Below are positions 34,057 to 44,263 of a stretch of 64,000 nt of DNA, in pieces. The DNA comes from Bretschneidera sinensis. Its lineage: Eukaryota; Streptophyta; Magnoliopsida; Brassicales; Akaniaceae. Made by a program: the position numbers and the translations under genes. The stretch is from NCBI GenBank assembly GCA_023935145.1, contig CM043702.1, forward strand, positions 79,422,320-79,486,319, in the 5' to 3' direction. The notes under the pieces were generated by a model that saw only the letters and a program-made list of their open reading frames with translations, ran no database searches and was not told the origin of the DNA. The stretch's first letter is position 1, and every line of letters begins with the position of its first letter.

Positions 34057-34477
34057 AAATGGAATCATTTTTGCTCAAAAGATAACACTAATGAAATTCG
34101 ATTTGTTTTTATTTTGCACATGAATTCTGATTAAAAAAAAAGGGGTTTAATTTAATAATGAAACAAAGAGAAATAAACATATTACGTCCATCAGACATGT
34201 TATAAAAGTGAAATTAAAAGGGGGAGGAGAGAGTAGCGTCAGCAACATTAAAAGACCCAGTCAGTCCAAGTAAGTAGAGTATTAGAACCTAAAATTTTCA
34301 AGAAAGAAAGAGAACAAAAGCAATTGAAAACATCGTTTTCTTCAATCTTAATTCACTTTCTCAAGAACCAAACAGGGAGTGAAGGAGTAATATCTAACAT
34401 CTACCGAGGAAAGGGGAATCATCACTTACCATTCTAGATTCCAGGGTCGAAGAACCGGTTTCTGGATCCATTTCCAT

Positions 34478-35337
34478 CGCAATCCGGATGCCAATAAAGT
34501 ATTTTTAGAACCTCAATTTGTTTTTCACAAAAATTAATTTGCCACTGACACTTGTTTATTTCGTTGAAATAAAATTTCTTCTAGTAAATCCAGATAGAAA
34601 AGGAAAAGAAACCCAAAAAGGAATTTGGATTAGTGGAATGTAAGTTCAAATGTGTCTCTCTTTTGAAGAACAAGATCTTCTCAATGGAATGAAGCCATTA
34701 ATGACATCTCGAGAAAAACAACTAAGAGGGAGAGAAAAGCCGTTAATATAGAACAATTTCAGAGAGGCGGTTTTATTTTATTTTATACGAAATGTGTATA
34801 AGGGAGCTCTTTACTTTTGTTTTTGTGGTCACGTTTGATACGGTGGTTACAAAAAAAGTGCACAAAAGCCAGTTTGCTAATTTACGTAAGTACCCTTGGC
34901 AACACAAATGAGTCAAATGACCATCCCGCTTCGTACTAATGTCTAAAATGTCATTTTTCAACTTTGTAAGGTCAGATTGTTGACCAAAAAAATATATTTG
35001 TCAAGTAGTTTTAATGAGTAGAATCTCCGGGTCATTGCATAAAATATCACAAATGAAACTTCACTTACATGAAAAATGAATGATCAAAGCGATAAAAAAT
35101 GAGAAAGAATTATTTTTCATTATAGAATTTATAAACTTAATAAATTTTTTTAAAATAATAAAAAGAAATTCTTGTTGGTACAGAAAAATCTGCCAAAAGT
35201 TTCCTTTACATCATTTCTCAACAAATTATTTCCGTAAAAAAGAATTGTTTGCAAAATCTTGGGTAAATCTATTAGACCATGCCAATAAAAAAATTATCAC
35301 AATGTATAGTTAAATAAATTATACTAATTAAAGTTGT
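34478..35337 (-). promoter_or_regulatory. 5' UTR, putative promoter and flank of HAK/KUP copy B
   Basis: Duplicate of A 1447-2306. The TATA-like TATAAAATAAAA on the minus strand lies at about 34777-34788. AT-rich beyond 34850. No other gene. Confidence 0.35.
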
Positions 35338-35360
35338 GTAAATCTATTAGACCATGCCAA
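35338..35360. other. Deletion junction with templated filler (copy B)
   Basis: At the point where copy B lacks A 2307-3418, the 20-23 bp GTAAATCTATTAGACCATGC is inserted. The same words occur 75 bp upstream at 35262-35283, so they were copied during repair. Confidence 0.85.
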
Positions 35361-35959
35361 ACATAAAAAAGAGTTTTCAGTTTTCGAAAACTCTATCCAA
35401 ACATGCATTTATCTTTCTAACTTCAAAGTTAAAGCTAAGGTTCAGGAGTTGGTATAGGTAGGTATAGATTAACCACCGCTAAGTTGCGCAAAAACAAAAT
35501 ACAGGAAATTAGTGCTTCTAACTAATTTTTTTAAGGGTAAATCACATTATTAATATTTATAATTTGCAAATTGATACTCAAAATTTCAATTTGGTTAAAT
35601 AAATCTCTAAAGTTTTTTTTTTTTTTATCAAATTGGTTCTTAAAATTTCAATTTGATCAAATAAGTTATCAAAGTATCAATTTAGTCCAATTAAATCACA
35701 TATTAACTTTCTCTTAGCTTTGTAGATGACCACTTAGGTTGCATTTCATGAAATTACCTTTTTGCCTTTGGTAGATGCCACGTATCATAATGTTATTGAA
35801 GGGAAATTTTTCCCTACATCAGATACCCCTCACTTCCTTGGTGCAATGATGCAGTCAAGGAAATAAAGTGAATGGTGGTAATTTCTGAGAAGTCTTTTTT
35901 CGTGTCGTGTAACTTATATTAGGTCTAGAGGTGTAAAGGTACCCGGGTACTAGATTAGT
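35361..35959. other. Remnant of MITE-like repeat and flank (copy B)
   Basis: Only the right end of the MITE-like repeat (to about 35410) remains after the deletion. The rest matches A 3471-4010 and is non-coding. Confidence 0.6.
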
Positions 35960-36674
35960 TGAGAATTGTGGCCTGAATTTCGAGTAAAAGCTGGATAGCT
36001 CAGGGTTATTCCCTTAAGTGGTTTAAGTCCGAGGAGAAGAACGGTTTGGTGCCACCTTCTCAAAAAGGGAATGTAAAGTTCGGCGAGGTTCAATAACTCG
36101 GTGTAACCTCCTCGGAAGAGAGTGTGAGGTCCAAATAGGGTCAATATCTCAGCACCACCTCCTCGAAAAAAGAATCCAAGGTTTGGGGAGGGTTAGTAGC
36201 TTAGAGCTACCTCATTGGAAAGGAGTTTAGGGTCCGATGAGGGTCAATAACTCATAACTAACTCCTCGGAAGAGAGTGTAAAGTCCGATGAGGGTCAATA
36301 GCTCGGTGCTACCTCTGATGAGGGTTAGTAGCTCGATGCTACCTCCTCTGAAAGGAGTGTAAGATCCGATGAGGGTTAATAGCTCGATGTTACCTCCTCG
36401 GAAGGGAATGTAAGGTTCAATGAGGGTCAATAACTCGACACTACCTCTTTGAAAGAGAGTGTAAGGTCTGATGATGGTCAATAGCTCAACACTACCTCAT
36501 CGGACACATCAGACAGTTAAGTCTGAGCTCTTTATAGTTGCTTGGTAGGGTTTTTGAAAGATGAAAGCTTGGAGTAAATTCCTTGGAGAAAAATTCGTTA
36601 GAGCGTGGATAATTGAGGAGTCCAAGAAGCATGATATTATGGTGAAATCTTTGGAGTTATATGAGCTTAATGAG
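35960..36674. repeat. Minisatellite-like array, part 1 (copy B)
   Basis: Duplicate of A 4010-4737 with scattered substitutions. The same roughly 50-57 bp units (GATGAGGGTCAATAGCTCG, TACCTCCTCGGAAG). Confidence 0.75.
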
Positions 36675-38566
36675 TGTAATACCCTTATTCGTAAATAAAA
36701 AAAAAGTAATTTAATAAATATGACATAGAGTTAAAATTTTATATATATATATATGCGAAAGAACTAATGTTTTTATAAAACAATTCTTTTGAAAGAAAAA
36801 AAAATCGTTGAGGATAAAAAAAATTTGTGGCGGTTAAAATGTTTATATAAATATTTTATGGATTTCTTATATTAGTTTTATCAAATCCTGATTGGTTTTC
36901 TTCATTCTACAATTCAAACTACTTTATGTCTCTAAACACTTGGGGGCTGAAAGAAAGATTGAAAGAGTAAAATTTTGAGGGTTTACGGGAGAATTTTATA
37001 GAGAGTCACGGGAAGCTCTAAGAAAAATAGAAGGTGTTGACGATCAACAGCCGGAGGAAATTGCTGAGAGGAGTAGGAAAGGCAAGGAGGTGATCCAGGG
37101 GTAGCTTTAAGTGCTATGTGATGAGTTAAATTTACTTTAAGTAATCAAGATAAATATGAAATATATAGTGATAATATTTGAATAAATTATTAATTTACGA
37201 TTTGGTGGGAGATGAAAAATTGGTTGATAGGAATAATTGATGTGTAGAAAATTATTATATGAGAAGTAATATTATTAGAATAATGAGTCAATTTAATAAT
37301 AAAGATGATAAATGAAATTCTTGACGAGCTAGGGTTGATGATTTGATATGATTCATGAAGAGAAGAATTTAGTGAAATTTTTCAAATAATAATTTGAGAA
37401 TAATCAAGATAGCTAATTTGGATGTTTGAATACATGTTTGTTTCTATATTATTGTTCATATGCATATTTCATATCATTATTCATATGCATATATATGGAA
37501 ATAAAAGAACTAAGAAGACAGCTGGTCTATACGAAAACCGTGATAGCCAGTATATGCTGGAAATAAATGAAAACCGTGACAGCTAGTATATACTGGAAAT
37601 AAAAGAACCGGGAAGGCAACCGATCTAAATAAAATAAAAGAACCGGGAGAGCAGCCGGTCTAAGCTAAAACATGTTGACATGTGGGAAGATATTCCCAAT
37701 TAATAATTCATACACTGCATCTGTTTTAAATATTGATTTTATTATTGAGATGCTAAAATGCTGATGAGAATCAACAAGCACCATTAAAGGATCCATTGCA
37801 TGTTTCTATCAAAAATATGAATTTTAGCTTTCTTGGGCAAGTATTCCAATATTATTTGTTGGGTCTCAAAGTGTGTCGGTTGAGGTTCGCATCAAGTCCT
37901 ATTCATGATTGTAAATTTATTGATAGATAAATGAGTCTCACAGAGAGACAATTATGCTAAGAAGAAATATGGATATATGAAATGATGAGAATTATCTGAG
38001 TGACTGATTATATGTTGTGAATCTCATAATGAGGTAATAATGAGATATAATTGATAGTCTCAAGATGATGATTAATTACATGAGAAGAAGAGATTTATAA
38101 AAGATGGGGATGTGATGTGAGTAGCGATAATAGAATGTTATTATCAAAATATATGAAATATAGATGAATGAATATTGGAAGACTAATTATACAAATTGAA
38201 TACTTCTAGTATGTTTAATTCACTGAGCTTGTGAAGCTCATCCCTCATTGTACAATGATTTCAAGTAGCAGGCAGGACAGATAGTTTGGTGAGCTGAAAT
38301 TTAGACGAAGTTATTATCTATAAGCCACGTGGTCCACATCCTCAGACTAATGAAAAAAAAAATATTTGTAAATATTCATGTATATTATGTTGTATATAAT
38401 GTTTAAGTCAAGATCTAAGTGATGTATCTCCCCTGTTGAGGGTTGAGGATTGATGTAATAATTATAGTTGGTATTATTTTTATTATTGCATACATGTGTT
38501 GTGCTGTGATTTTCAAAATGTGGCAACACCGTCTCGGGGGTGGCCAACCCGGGATGGGTCGTTACA
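36675..38566 (+). mobile_element. Solo LTR, TSD ATGAG (copy B)
   Basis: Paralogue of 4738-6624 with identical ends (TGTAATACCC ... GTCGTTACA) and identical ATGAG flanks at 36670-36674 and 38567-38571. Differs by small indels, for example in the TA run near 36740 and one GAGGGTT unit near 38440. Confidence 0.88.
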
Positions 38567-38970
38567 ATGAGTATGAGGAGCATGGACTTGAAGTAAACTC
38601 AATGTGGGTGGATGAGTCCATGGAGTACAGACGTGAAGCAAAGTCGATGTGGGTGGATGAATCCGTGGAGTACGAACTTGAAGTAAACTCTTCGAAGGAA
38701 TGTGATTTGTTCGAGGGGCGCATTCTTGAAGTAATCTTCTCGGATCTATGTGAAGTAATGAGTCTGAGGAGTACAGACTTAGAGCAAACTCTTCAGAGTT
38801 AGAAGATAAATCCGAGGGAGACAATCTTGAAGCAAGCTCCTCGGAGATAGGTGATGAGACTGAGGATGATTACTTGAATCGAACTCCTCGGAAGGAGGAG
38901 AGTAAGGGTCCGAGGAGAAATACTTGAAGGGAACTCCTCGAAAGGAGAAGAGTAAGGGTTTGAGGAGCAT
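38567..38970. repeat. Minisatellite-like array, part 2 (copy B)
   Basis: Duplicate of A 6625-7030 (GTGGGTGGATGAGTC, TCCGAGGAG units). Open frames here mix array units and LTR end and are not genes. Confidence 0.65.
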
Positions 38971-39566
38971 AAACTTGTTTGTTAAGGCGCACATGCTTTC
39001 CGAGGCTTCATGAAATTCATTCAAATAGATTTGATTTAGGTGTAGCTCTAGGCGTTTGGCCCATTTAGTGGCCCATGGGGTCAAGGCTTCTAACTTTGGA
39101 GCCCACTGGCTAGAATAATACTTTTGGCTCATAGACTAGGCCACTGTTTTGAGAGTTCGAGGGACCCATTGGCTGGGCCAAAGATTGTGACCTCGGGGTG
39201 ATAATGCTTAAACTAACACGCGATTATTGTGTATAGTTAAGGCGTCGATCCCACGAGAAAAGTGAACTAAACTTGTTTGTTAAGGCGCACATGCTTTCCG
39301 AGGCTTCATGAAATTCATTCAAATAGATTTGATTTAGGTGTAGCTCTAGGCGTTTGGCCCATTTAGTGGCCCATGGGGTCAAGGCTTCTAACTTTGGAGC
39401 CCACTGGCTAGAATAATACTTTTGGCTCATAGACTAGGCCACTGTTTTGAGAGTTCGAGGGACCCATTGGCTGGGCCAAAGATTGTGACCTCGGGGTGAT
39501 AATGCTTAAACTAACACGCGATTATTGTGTATAGTTAAGGCGTCGATCCCACGAGAAAAGTGAACT
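38971..39566. repeat. 298-bp tandem duplication, two units
   Basis: Units 38971-39268 and 39269-39566, from AAACTTGTTTGTTAAGG to GAGAAAAGTGAACT, apparently identical. Each spans the end of the array flank and the first 70 bp of the Athila-like LTR. Copy A has a single unit (about 7027-7326), so this arose after the A/B split. Confidence 0.95.
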
Positions 39567-40281
39567 ACAAGAGAAAGTGTAAACCTTAACACTAAACGGT
39601 AAAGTTCAAATAAGAAAATATGAGTTTTACGAATGAAATTAAATAAGAGAATTGTGAAAATATGATGAAGAATTCAATAAAGAAATAACAAGGTTCTAGG
39701 AATCATTCCTAAGTTCGTTACCTTATTCTTATCTTGACTCAAATGTTTTATCTCAATTGCTAGTTTCACATCCGAAACAAGCAATTGGTAAATATTCAGT
39801 CAAAGTACATAAATACTCTAATGTAATTGCCATAAATTACTCCTTAATTCCAATTCAAATACACAAGATCTATCTTATAAATTATCAAGAAGCGACAATA
39901 TATTTCAATAATAATACTGCAGTAATGGACAAACCTATAAGATAGATCTACCGAAATCAATTGCATCTAACAACTTTGACATAAGAAAAGCTTGACTAGA
40001 CTTATATAGAGAAGAAGAATGCAATCACCAGATTAAGAAGCTCTAAGAGAAGAAGAACATAAATTGCAGCTGTCACATGAACTCAAATCCTTCTTATTTA
40101 ATCAAAGAGTAATTCATAAATAATGTTTAAAAATTAATCCATACAACTGAATCAAATATAGAAATAAGAACAACTATACCTAGAAACTCATCCTTTCGCC
40201 TTGCTTGGAGTTTAGTTGGACATGGAGTTAATCCTTGATCACCTTGAAGAAGAAGAAGATGGAAGCTCTCTTCAAAAACTC
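39567..40281 (-). mobile_element. Truncated Athila/Tat-like 3' LTR (copy B)
   Basis: Continues from the LTR start at 39497 (second tandem unit) and matches A 7327-8041. Ends at the same LTR-protease deletion junction. Confidence 0.8.
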
Positions 40282-40960
40282 TCCTCCAAAATAAGCTCGT
40301 CGATCATGTAAGTGTCGAAACACTCATCCTCTTCATGTGGCTGCCTTGAGACTCGGAAAACATTCACCTCTAGAGTCATATTTCCAAATGATAATGTCAT
40401 TAGACCATTCCTACAATTAATGAGGGCATTGGCAGTGGCAAGGAATGGTCTTCCAAGTATCAAAGGAATTTTTAACTCCGTGTTTACAATAGAAATGGTA
40501 TCTAACACCAAAAAGTCAATAGGATAATAGAATTTGTCAATTTGCACTAAAATATCTTCCATAATACCTCTTGGTTTTCTTACCGATCGATCCCTAGTTG
40601 AAGTGCCATGGAAGCCGGTTTGATCTCACCTAGACCGAGTTGCAAGTAAACAGAGTAGGGCATGAGATTCACACTAGCCTCTAAATCTAGCAATGCTTGG
40701 CCACAAGCTTTGTTTCCAATTTGGGAAGCCATCGCAAGACAACTCGGATCTTTATACTTTGGCGGTGTCTTGCTATCATTTACCGCATTTGCTTGCTCCG
40801 TTAAGAATGTCATCCTCTTCACATTGTGCCTCCTCTTGAGTGTGCATTGATCCTTATGGACTTTAACATAGTTGGGAACCTATTTTATGACATGAAGAAA
40901 AGAAAGATTAATTTTAACTTGCTTAAGTTGTTCGAGAATCTCACTTTTTAATGCTGAATT
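40272..40960 (-). pseudogene. Athila/Tat-like protease fragment (copy B)
   Basis: Open segments 40822-40580 (QALLDLEASVNLMPYSVYLQ) and 40562-40272 (IPLILGRPFL, then FRVSRQPHEEDECFDTY), plus decayed linker to about 40995. Corresponds to A 8032-8755. The gag half is absent because copy B ends here. On its 5' side (right) lies the HAK/KUP-derived promoter block of copy C. Confidence 0.8.
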
Positions 40961-42254
40961 TCTCTCCATAGATTTAAAGAGTGCTTGAGGGAAAGCCGTT
41001 AATATAGAACAATTTCAGAGAGGCGGTTTTATTTTATTTTATACGAAATGTGTATAAGGGAGCTCTTTACTTTTGTTTTTGTGGTCACGTTGGATACGGT
41101 GGTTACAAAAAAAGTGCACAAAAGCCAGTTTGCTAATTTACGTAAGTACCCTTGGCAACACAAATGAGTCAAATGACCATCTCGCTTCGTACTAATGTCT
41201 AAAATGTCATTTTTCAACTTTGTAAGGTCAGATTGTTGACCAAAAAAATATATTTGTCAAGTAGTTTTAATGAGTAGAATCTCCGGGTCATTGCATAAAA
41301 TATCACAAATGAAACTTCACTTACATGAAAAATGAAAGATCAAAGGGATAAAAAATGAGAAAGAATTATTTCTCATTATAGAATTTATAAACTTAATAAA
41401 TTTTTTTAAAATAATAAAAAAAAATTCTTGTTGGTGCAGAAAAAACTGCCAAACGTTTCCTTTACATCATTTCTCAACAAATTATTTCCGTAAAAAAGAA
41501 TTGTTTGCAAAATCTTGGGTAAATCTATTAGACCATGCCAATAAAAAAATTATCACAATGTATAGTTAAATAAATTATACTAATTAAAGTTGTGTTTTTG
41601 TGATATTTTATTATTGATTTGATTTACGATTTATCCAAAAATTTCACTAATTGTTCTAATTATGTGTCAATTTGTAAATTATACCATTAAAAAGATAACT
41701 TTTCTTTTCTTTTTTTTTTATAATAATTAACGTTGAAAATTTGAATTGAAAATATTTGGAAAGATGTATGTAGTGTGTGGTTAACAAATGAGTTATGTTC
41801 AATCTACGAAAATAATTTTTCTAAAACAAAATATTAATTGAATTTAACCACTACGTTTTTTTCAATCTTGCATTTTTATAAATTTTCAAATAATGAATAT
41901 TTATTTTTTTAAAAAAAAAATTATGAAAAGATTTAAAATAACTTAAATAACTTTATAAATATTTTTCTTTTCGATTAAAAAAAACTACCAAACAAGACAA
42001 TACATGTACTCTCAATTTTTATCCTCTCATTAATTCTCTTTATCCTCCTCAATTTAAACAAACCATAAAGCTAATAAAGTGATTCCATGTACTTAGCAGT
42101 GCTAATGAATTCGCATTATTGGATGTGTTGTGAATTCTATATAAATTTATCAACTCCTCATGCTTTCTAATTGTCTATTTATGTTTACAATTGTTTTAGA
42201 CGTTAGAATTTATTCTTTTAACCTTAGGAAGATATGTTAGTGGCTAAACGTTTA

Positions 42255-42775
42255 AGGTATGTTTGGGTAATAGTTTTTTATTTTCAGTTTTTGAAAATGA
42301 AAACTAAAAATAGTTTTTAAATTTTTTTTCTTCTAAGAAAATATGTTTGGATAACTATAAATCAAAGATTGTTTCCAAAACAAAAAAAAAAAACAATGAA
42401 ATGTTGTTTGGATAATTTTATTTTGAAAACTGTTTTGATACACCTTGTAATTACTTTTAGTTTTGAGTTTAAATTTAAAATATATATTAATTTTACTTCT
42501 TATATTTACTAAATACTTAAAAATAATTAATATTATTTTATTTTCAAAATTTTAATATTTTTTATATACTATGGAAGAAGAATGAAACAGAGAAGTGAAC
42601 ACTGATTTTAGGACTATTTTTCGAAAATTATGTTAGAACACCAATTTCGAGTTTTCAGAAAACTGTTTTTGAAAACTAATTTTTTGAAAAGTGTTTTAGA
42701 AAATTACTTTTGAAAACTGTTTGCCAAACATAAAAAAAGGTTTTCAGTTTTCGAAAACTCTATCCAAACATGCAC
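42255..42775. mobile_element. MITE-like repeat (copy C)
   Basis: Counterpart of 2964-3470 with more substitutions and small indels. Ends AAGGTATGTTTGGGTAA and CTATCCAAACATGCAC. Confidence 0.5.
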
Positions 42776-43329
42776 TGGTCTTTCTAACTTCAAAGTTAAA
42801 GCTAAGGTTCAGGAGTTGGTATAGATTAACCACCGCTAAGTTACGCAAAAACAAAATACGGGAATTTAGTGCTTCTAGCTAATTTTTTTTTAGGTTAAAT
42901 CACATTATTAATATTTATTTGGTATTTTGATCAAAATGATGCTCAAAATTTCAATCTGGTTAAATAAATCTCTAAAGTTATTTTTTCTTTTTGTCAAATT
43001 GGTTCTTAAAATTTCAATTTGATCAAATAAGTTATCAAAGTATCAATTTAGTCCAATTAAATCACATATTAACTTTCTCTTAGCTTTGTAGATGACCACT
43101 TAGGTTGCATTTCATGAAATTACCTTTTTGCCTTTGGTAGATGCCACATATCATAATGTTATTGGATGGGAAATTTTTCCCTACATTAGATACGCCCCAC
43201 TTCCTTGGGTGCAATGATGCAGTCAAGGAAAAAAAGTGAATGGTGGTAATTTCTGAGAAGTCTTTTTTCGTGTCGTGTAACTCATATGAGGTCTAGAGCT
43301 GTAAAAGTACCCGGGTACTAGATTAGTTG

Positions 43330-43787
43330 AGAATTGTGGCTCGAATTTCGAGCAAAAACTCGATAGCTCAGGGTTATTCCCTTAAGTGGCTTAAGTCCGA
43401 GGAGAAGAACGGTTTGGTGCCACCTCCTCAAAAGGGGAATGTGAAGTCCGGCGAGGTTCAATAACTCGGTTTAACCTCATCGGAAGAGAGTGTGAGGTCC
43501 AAATAGGGTCAATAGCTCAGCACCACCTCCTCGAAAAAAGAGTGCAAGGTTTGGGGAGGGTTAGTAGCTTGGAGCTACCTCATTGGAAGGGAGTTTAGGG
43601 TCCGAGGAGGGTCAATAACTCAGAACTACCTCATCGGAAGAGAGTGTAAAGTCCGATGAGGGTCAATAGCTCGGTGCTACCTCCGAGGAGGGTTAGTAGC
43701 TCGGTGCTACCTCATCTGAAAGGAGTGTAAGATCCGATGAGGGTCAATAGCTCGATGCTACCTCCTCGAAAGGGAGTGTGAGGGTCC
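43330..43787. repeat. Minisatellite-like array (copy C, truncated)
   Basis: Six or so degraded units like those at 4030-4480. The array stops in mid-unit at GTGTGAGGGTCC, where the copia LTR segment begins. The solo LTR and part 2 of the array are absent. Confidence 0.72.
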
Positions 43788-44251
43788 ACATCATACAAAT
43801 AGAATTTAAAGAAATTTAGAAAAACTTTTAGAAAAGAAAAAGAAATTTAGAAAAACTAGACCAACAAGCTTGACTGTGTACTGTTTGGCTTAGTTCTTTT
43901 GGTGTATGGATTATCAGTAAAATTAAGATCTATTTAATGTTTGATAAAACAATAATAAAATAGTTATTCCGCAAAAAAAATAGTTTTTTTTATAAAATTA
44001 ATATTTAGTTTTCAGAATAGGGCTTCGTCTTGCCAGAAGTTTCACTATTATCAACCTCACAAATCTCTCGTTACAATGTGTGCTCAGTACATAAAGAGTA
44101 TTTATAAGAAACTTAAGACACTCTAATTAGGGTTTCCGCCTTGATACAAAACCACAGCTATTCATAGGCCCAAGCTCACTGGGCAGCGGGACCCCATGGT
44201 TGTCGGGGGTTCTACAGATCTAGACCCATGAAGTATGCACCAACTTTAACA
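43788..44251 (-). repeat. 3' LTR (or part) of the minus-strand copia element
   Basis: The LTR starts on the minus strand with TGTTAAAGTTGG at 44251, just after the polypurine stretch AAGTGAGAGAT (44252-44263). TATAAATACTC at about 44098 is a TATA box. The far end is not certain; homology with 26143-26540 runs to 43788. Confidence 0.72.
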
Positions 44252-44263
44252 ATCTCTCACTTG

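Larger units (their letters stand above)
28347..34477 (-). pseudogene. HAK/KUP/KT potassium transporter, 5' half (copy B), 3'-truncated
   Basis: Seven exons on the minus strand: 34430-34477, 30041-30272, 29700-29948, 29522-29572, 28885-29148, 28739-28791, 28347-28461. All have AG acceptors and GT donors, phases agree, and there is no stop, giving 337 codons where the family normally has about 700-850. Signatures in order: [11 protein letters not shown] (exon 2), [18 protein letters not shown] (exons 2/3), GTSMVIGDGILTP (3), [11 protein letters not shown] and KDGWSALGG (5), TEAMFADLGHFS (6), [16 protein letters not shown] (7). This covers roughly the first six membrane spans of a K+ transporter. 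Exons for the second half and C-terminal tail are missing downstream. Intron 1 holds a 3.3-kb gypsy element. Open frames and clean splice sites imply recent truncation; a truncated transcript is possible, but transport is unlikely. Confidence 0.88.
29789..40997. repeat. Segmental duplication, copy B
   Basis: Matches 1-8755 with the differences listed under copy A. It ends at GAAAG (40991-40995), where sequence equal to A 8751-8755 switches to sequence equal to A 1705 onward (copy C), with about 4-5 bp of microhomology. Copy B extends further left than A because A is cut by the window. Confidence 0.93.
40998..43787. repeat. Segmental duplication, copy C
   Basis: Collinear with A 1711 to about 4478, beginning in the HAK/KUP 5' flank without exon 1 and ending in the array. 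It retains the region deleted from copy B (A 2307-3418), so it does not derive from the present copy B. It shares some variants with B against A, for example the longer T run in GTCATTTTTCAAC and CAAATGAAAC instead of CAAACGAAAC. It ends abruptly at the copia LTR piece (43788). Confidence 0.92.

Noticed and set aside
34773..34961. 62-codon frame repeated at 41029-41217
   Set aside because: It lies in the putative HAK/KUP promoter. Copy A has a frameshift at the same place, so there is no sign of selection.
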